This document shows positions 7,277 to 8,104 of a stretch of DNA of 8,104 nucleotides, piece by piece. The notes under the pieces were generated by a model, which was not told where the DNA came from, ran no database searches, and saw only the letters and a list, made by a program, of their open reading frames with translations. The stretch lies in contig JAKABA010000177.1 in NCBI GenBank assembly GCA_021802115.1, forward strand, positions 1 through 8,104, written 5' to 3'. The position numbers were made by a program, and so were the translations under genes. The stretch is from a bacterium (GTDB lineage Bacteria; Chloroflexota; Dormibacteria; UBA8260; Bog-877). Positions within the stretch are counted from its first letter, which is position 1. The number at the start of each line of letters is the position of its first letter.

Positions 7277-7647
7277 CCTTCCCACGCTCTCGGATCGCAG
7301 GACACCCGGCGCCCCCTGCTCCGGGCTAGCTCCGAATGGACGCCCTGCCTAAGGATGGGTCAGGCCTCCGAAGCGCTGGCGGCACCGAGCATCCTCCGCA
7401 CCCACCAACCGGAGAGCGGACCCACGTGAGAGTGCGACTCATGGGATCAGCCCGGCGAGAAACTCCCGCACCCGCCGCCGGTGGCCGAACTGCCGGAGCG
7501 CAGCCGCTCGCAGGGCAACCTCGTCGACCGGGCGGAGGATGGGCAGCAGGCGAAATGTCAGCAGCCGCCGGACCCGCCAGGGCAGGAGCGTCGGCCGCCA
7601 GGTGGCAGGGCCCGGTATACCGCGCTAGCCGGGTCATGGTCCAGACA

Positions 7648-7674
7648 CCGGAGGGCCGCTCAGCGGCCCTCCGG
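7648..7674. repeat. Perfect inverted repeat, 13-bp stem
   Basis: CCGGAGGGCCGCT and AGCGGCCCTCCGG flank a single C, making a perfect 13-bp palindromic arm pair; in RNA the loop would be three or more bases. No T-run follows on either strand. It could be a terminator of the type without a U-tract, a protein-binding palindrome, or a structured leader, since an ATG begins 11 nt to its left on the minus strand. Confidence 0.65.
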
Positions 7675-7906
7675 GCCAAGCCCCAGGAAGCGCGACGACG
7701 CGCGGTTGGGGCATGAGCGCGGCTAAAGCCTGCACCACCTCGGTGTGGGCGCCGTCTCGCCGACCTCGGATCGCCGGTCCGACGTGAGCCTAAGGGCTCC
7801 TGGGGCCCTAGCCGACGCCGACCTCGACGCGCTTGCTCGCCAGGCGTCCGCCCCGCCGTCCGCCCCATTCCCCGGCGTGCGGCCGGGCGACCCGACGCGG
7901 CCCCGG

Positions 7907-7929
7907 TTTGACTGACTATTTGACTGACT
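7907..7929. repeat. Short tandem repeat TTTGACTGACT x2
   Basis: TTTGACTGACT occurs at 7907-7917 and again at 7919-7929, giving a 12-bp period, and each copy itself contains GACT twice. It lies 50 bp from the 3' end of the tRNA-Cys gene. A looser relative, TTGGACTGAAGT, follows at 7935-7946. Confidence 0.7.
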
Positions 7930-7978
7930 GAGGGTTGGACTGAAGTGGACGCTTCTGGACCGGATTGAACTCAAATGT

Positions 7979-8052
7979 TGGAGGCGACTCCGGGAATCGA
8001 ACCCGGGATCGCGGTTTTGCAGACCGCTGCCTTACCACTTGGCTAAGTCGCC
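7979..8052 (-). tRNA. tRNA-Cys (anticodon GCA)
   Basis: The minus strand folds into a complete cloverleaf of 71 nt plus an encoded CCA. The acceptor arms GGCGACT and AGTCGCC pair perfectly. The D-arm is GCC-AAGTGGTAA-GGC, and the anticodon stem GCGGT/ACCGC encloses the loop CTGCAAA, giving anticodon GCA for cysteine. A 4-nt variable loop precedes the T-arm CCGGG-TTCGATT-CCCGG. The discriminator base is U, a cysteine identity element. The CCA corresponds to 7981-7979. The gene is transcribed toward the hicAB operon, so its 3' end faces the defence cluster. Confidence 0.97.
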
Positions 8053-8065
8053 CAGACCCGAGTTC

Positions 8066-8071
8066 ATTGTA
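8066..8071 (-). promoter_or_regulatory. -10 element of the tRNA-Cys promoter
   Basis: TACAAT on the minus strand lies 13 nt before the mature 5' end of the tRNA, a suitable place for a -10 box with a short leader. The upstream sequence is GC-rich and I see no good -35 hexamer within 16-19 bp. Confidence 0.5.
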
Positions 8072-8104
8072 CCCGCCGTGGTACCGCTCGCCCTCGACCG
8101 CGGG

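Larger units (their letters stand above)
7197..7978. other. Gap between hicA and tRNA-Cys without a convincing gene
   Basis: About 780 bp separate hicA from the tRNA. Long open frames exist on both strands, but their translations are Arg/Ala/Pro/Gly-rich and resemble no family, as expected from GC-rich non-coding DNA. The stretch holds a 12-bp-period tandem repeat beside the tRNA, a perfect hairpin at 7648-7674, a small GC hairpin (CCCGGC/GCCGGG, 7871-7887) that could end the tRNA transcript, and a possible broken small reading frame at 7439-7637. It may be remnant DNA at an island edge. Confidence 0.5.

Noticed and set aside
7326..7868. Minus-strand open frame of 180 codons between hicA and the tRNA
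   Set aside because: Its translation is Arg/Ala/Pro-rich without domain-like pattern; only a segment in a neighbouring frame looks protein-like, and that is reported separately.

Overview
The window is GC-rich and uses GTG starts freely (three of the five complete genes). Its closest-looking protein families are typical of high-GC Gram-positive bacteria, so an actinobacterium or a similar high-GC lineage is the best guess. No gene here fixes the taxonomy. Every supported gene is on the minus strand, so transcription runs from the right end to the left end.

Right end (about 7979-8104): a complete tRNA-Cys(GCA) gene with encoded CCA and a clear -10 element upstream. Its 3' end faces the rest of the window. 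Next comes about 780 bp (7197-7978) with no convincing gene. It holds a short tandem repeat, a perfect 13-bp hairpin and a possible broken small reading frame.

Middle (6150-7196): a tight three-gene operon made of a HicA mRNA-interferase toxin, a HicB-like antitoxin and a DUF6941-type protein of unknown function. A terminator-like hairpin follows. A 355-bp spacer (5795-6149) carries that hairpin and a promoter candidate for the next operon.

Left part (1-5794): a Type ISP restriction-modification system of the LlaGI/LlaBIII kind, normally one polypeptide of about 1,600 residues (Mrr nuclease, DEAH helicase, coupler, N6-adenine methyltransferase, target-recognition domain). Here it is split into two reading frames by what looks like a one-base deletion near 3830. 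Re-reading one G restores an uninterrupted protein of about 1,608 residues. A YaaC-like gene is fused to its 3' end by a 4-nt GTGA stop/start overlap and is therefore probably part of the same system.

Taken together this looks like a small defence cluster (toxin-antitoxin plus ATP-dependent restriction-modification plus a coupled YaaC protein) lying downstream of a tRNA 3' end, the usual position for an integrated island. The least ordinary points are the frameshifted Type ISP gene, its translationally coupled YaaC partner, and the DUF6941 gene carried as a third member of the hicAB operon.
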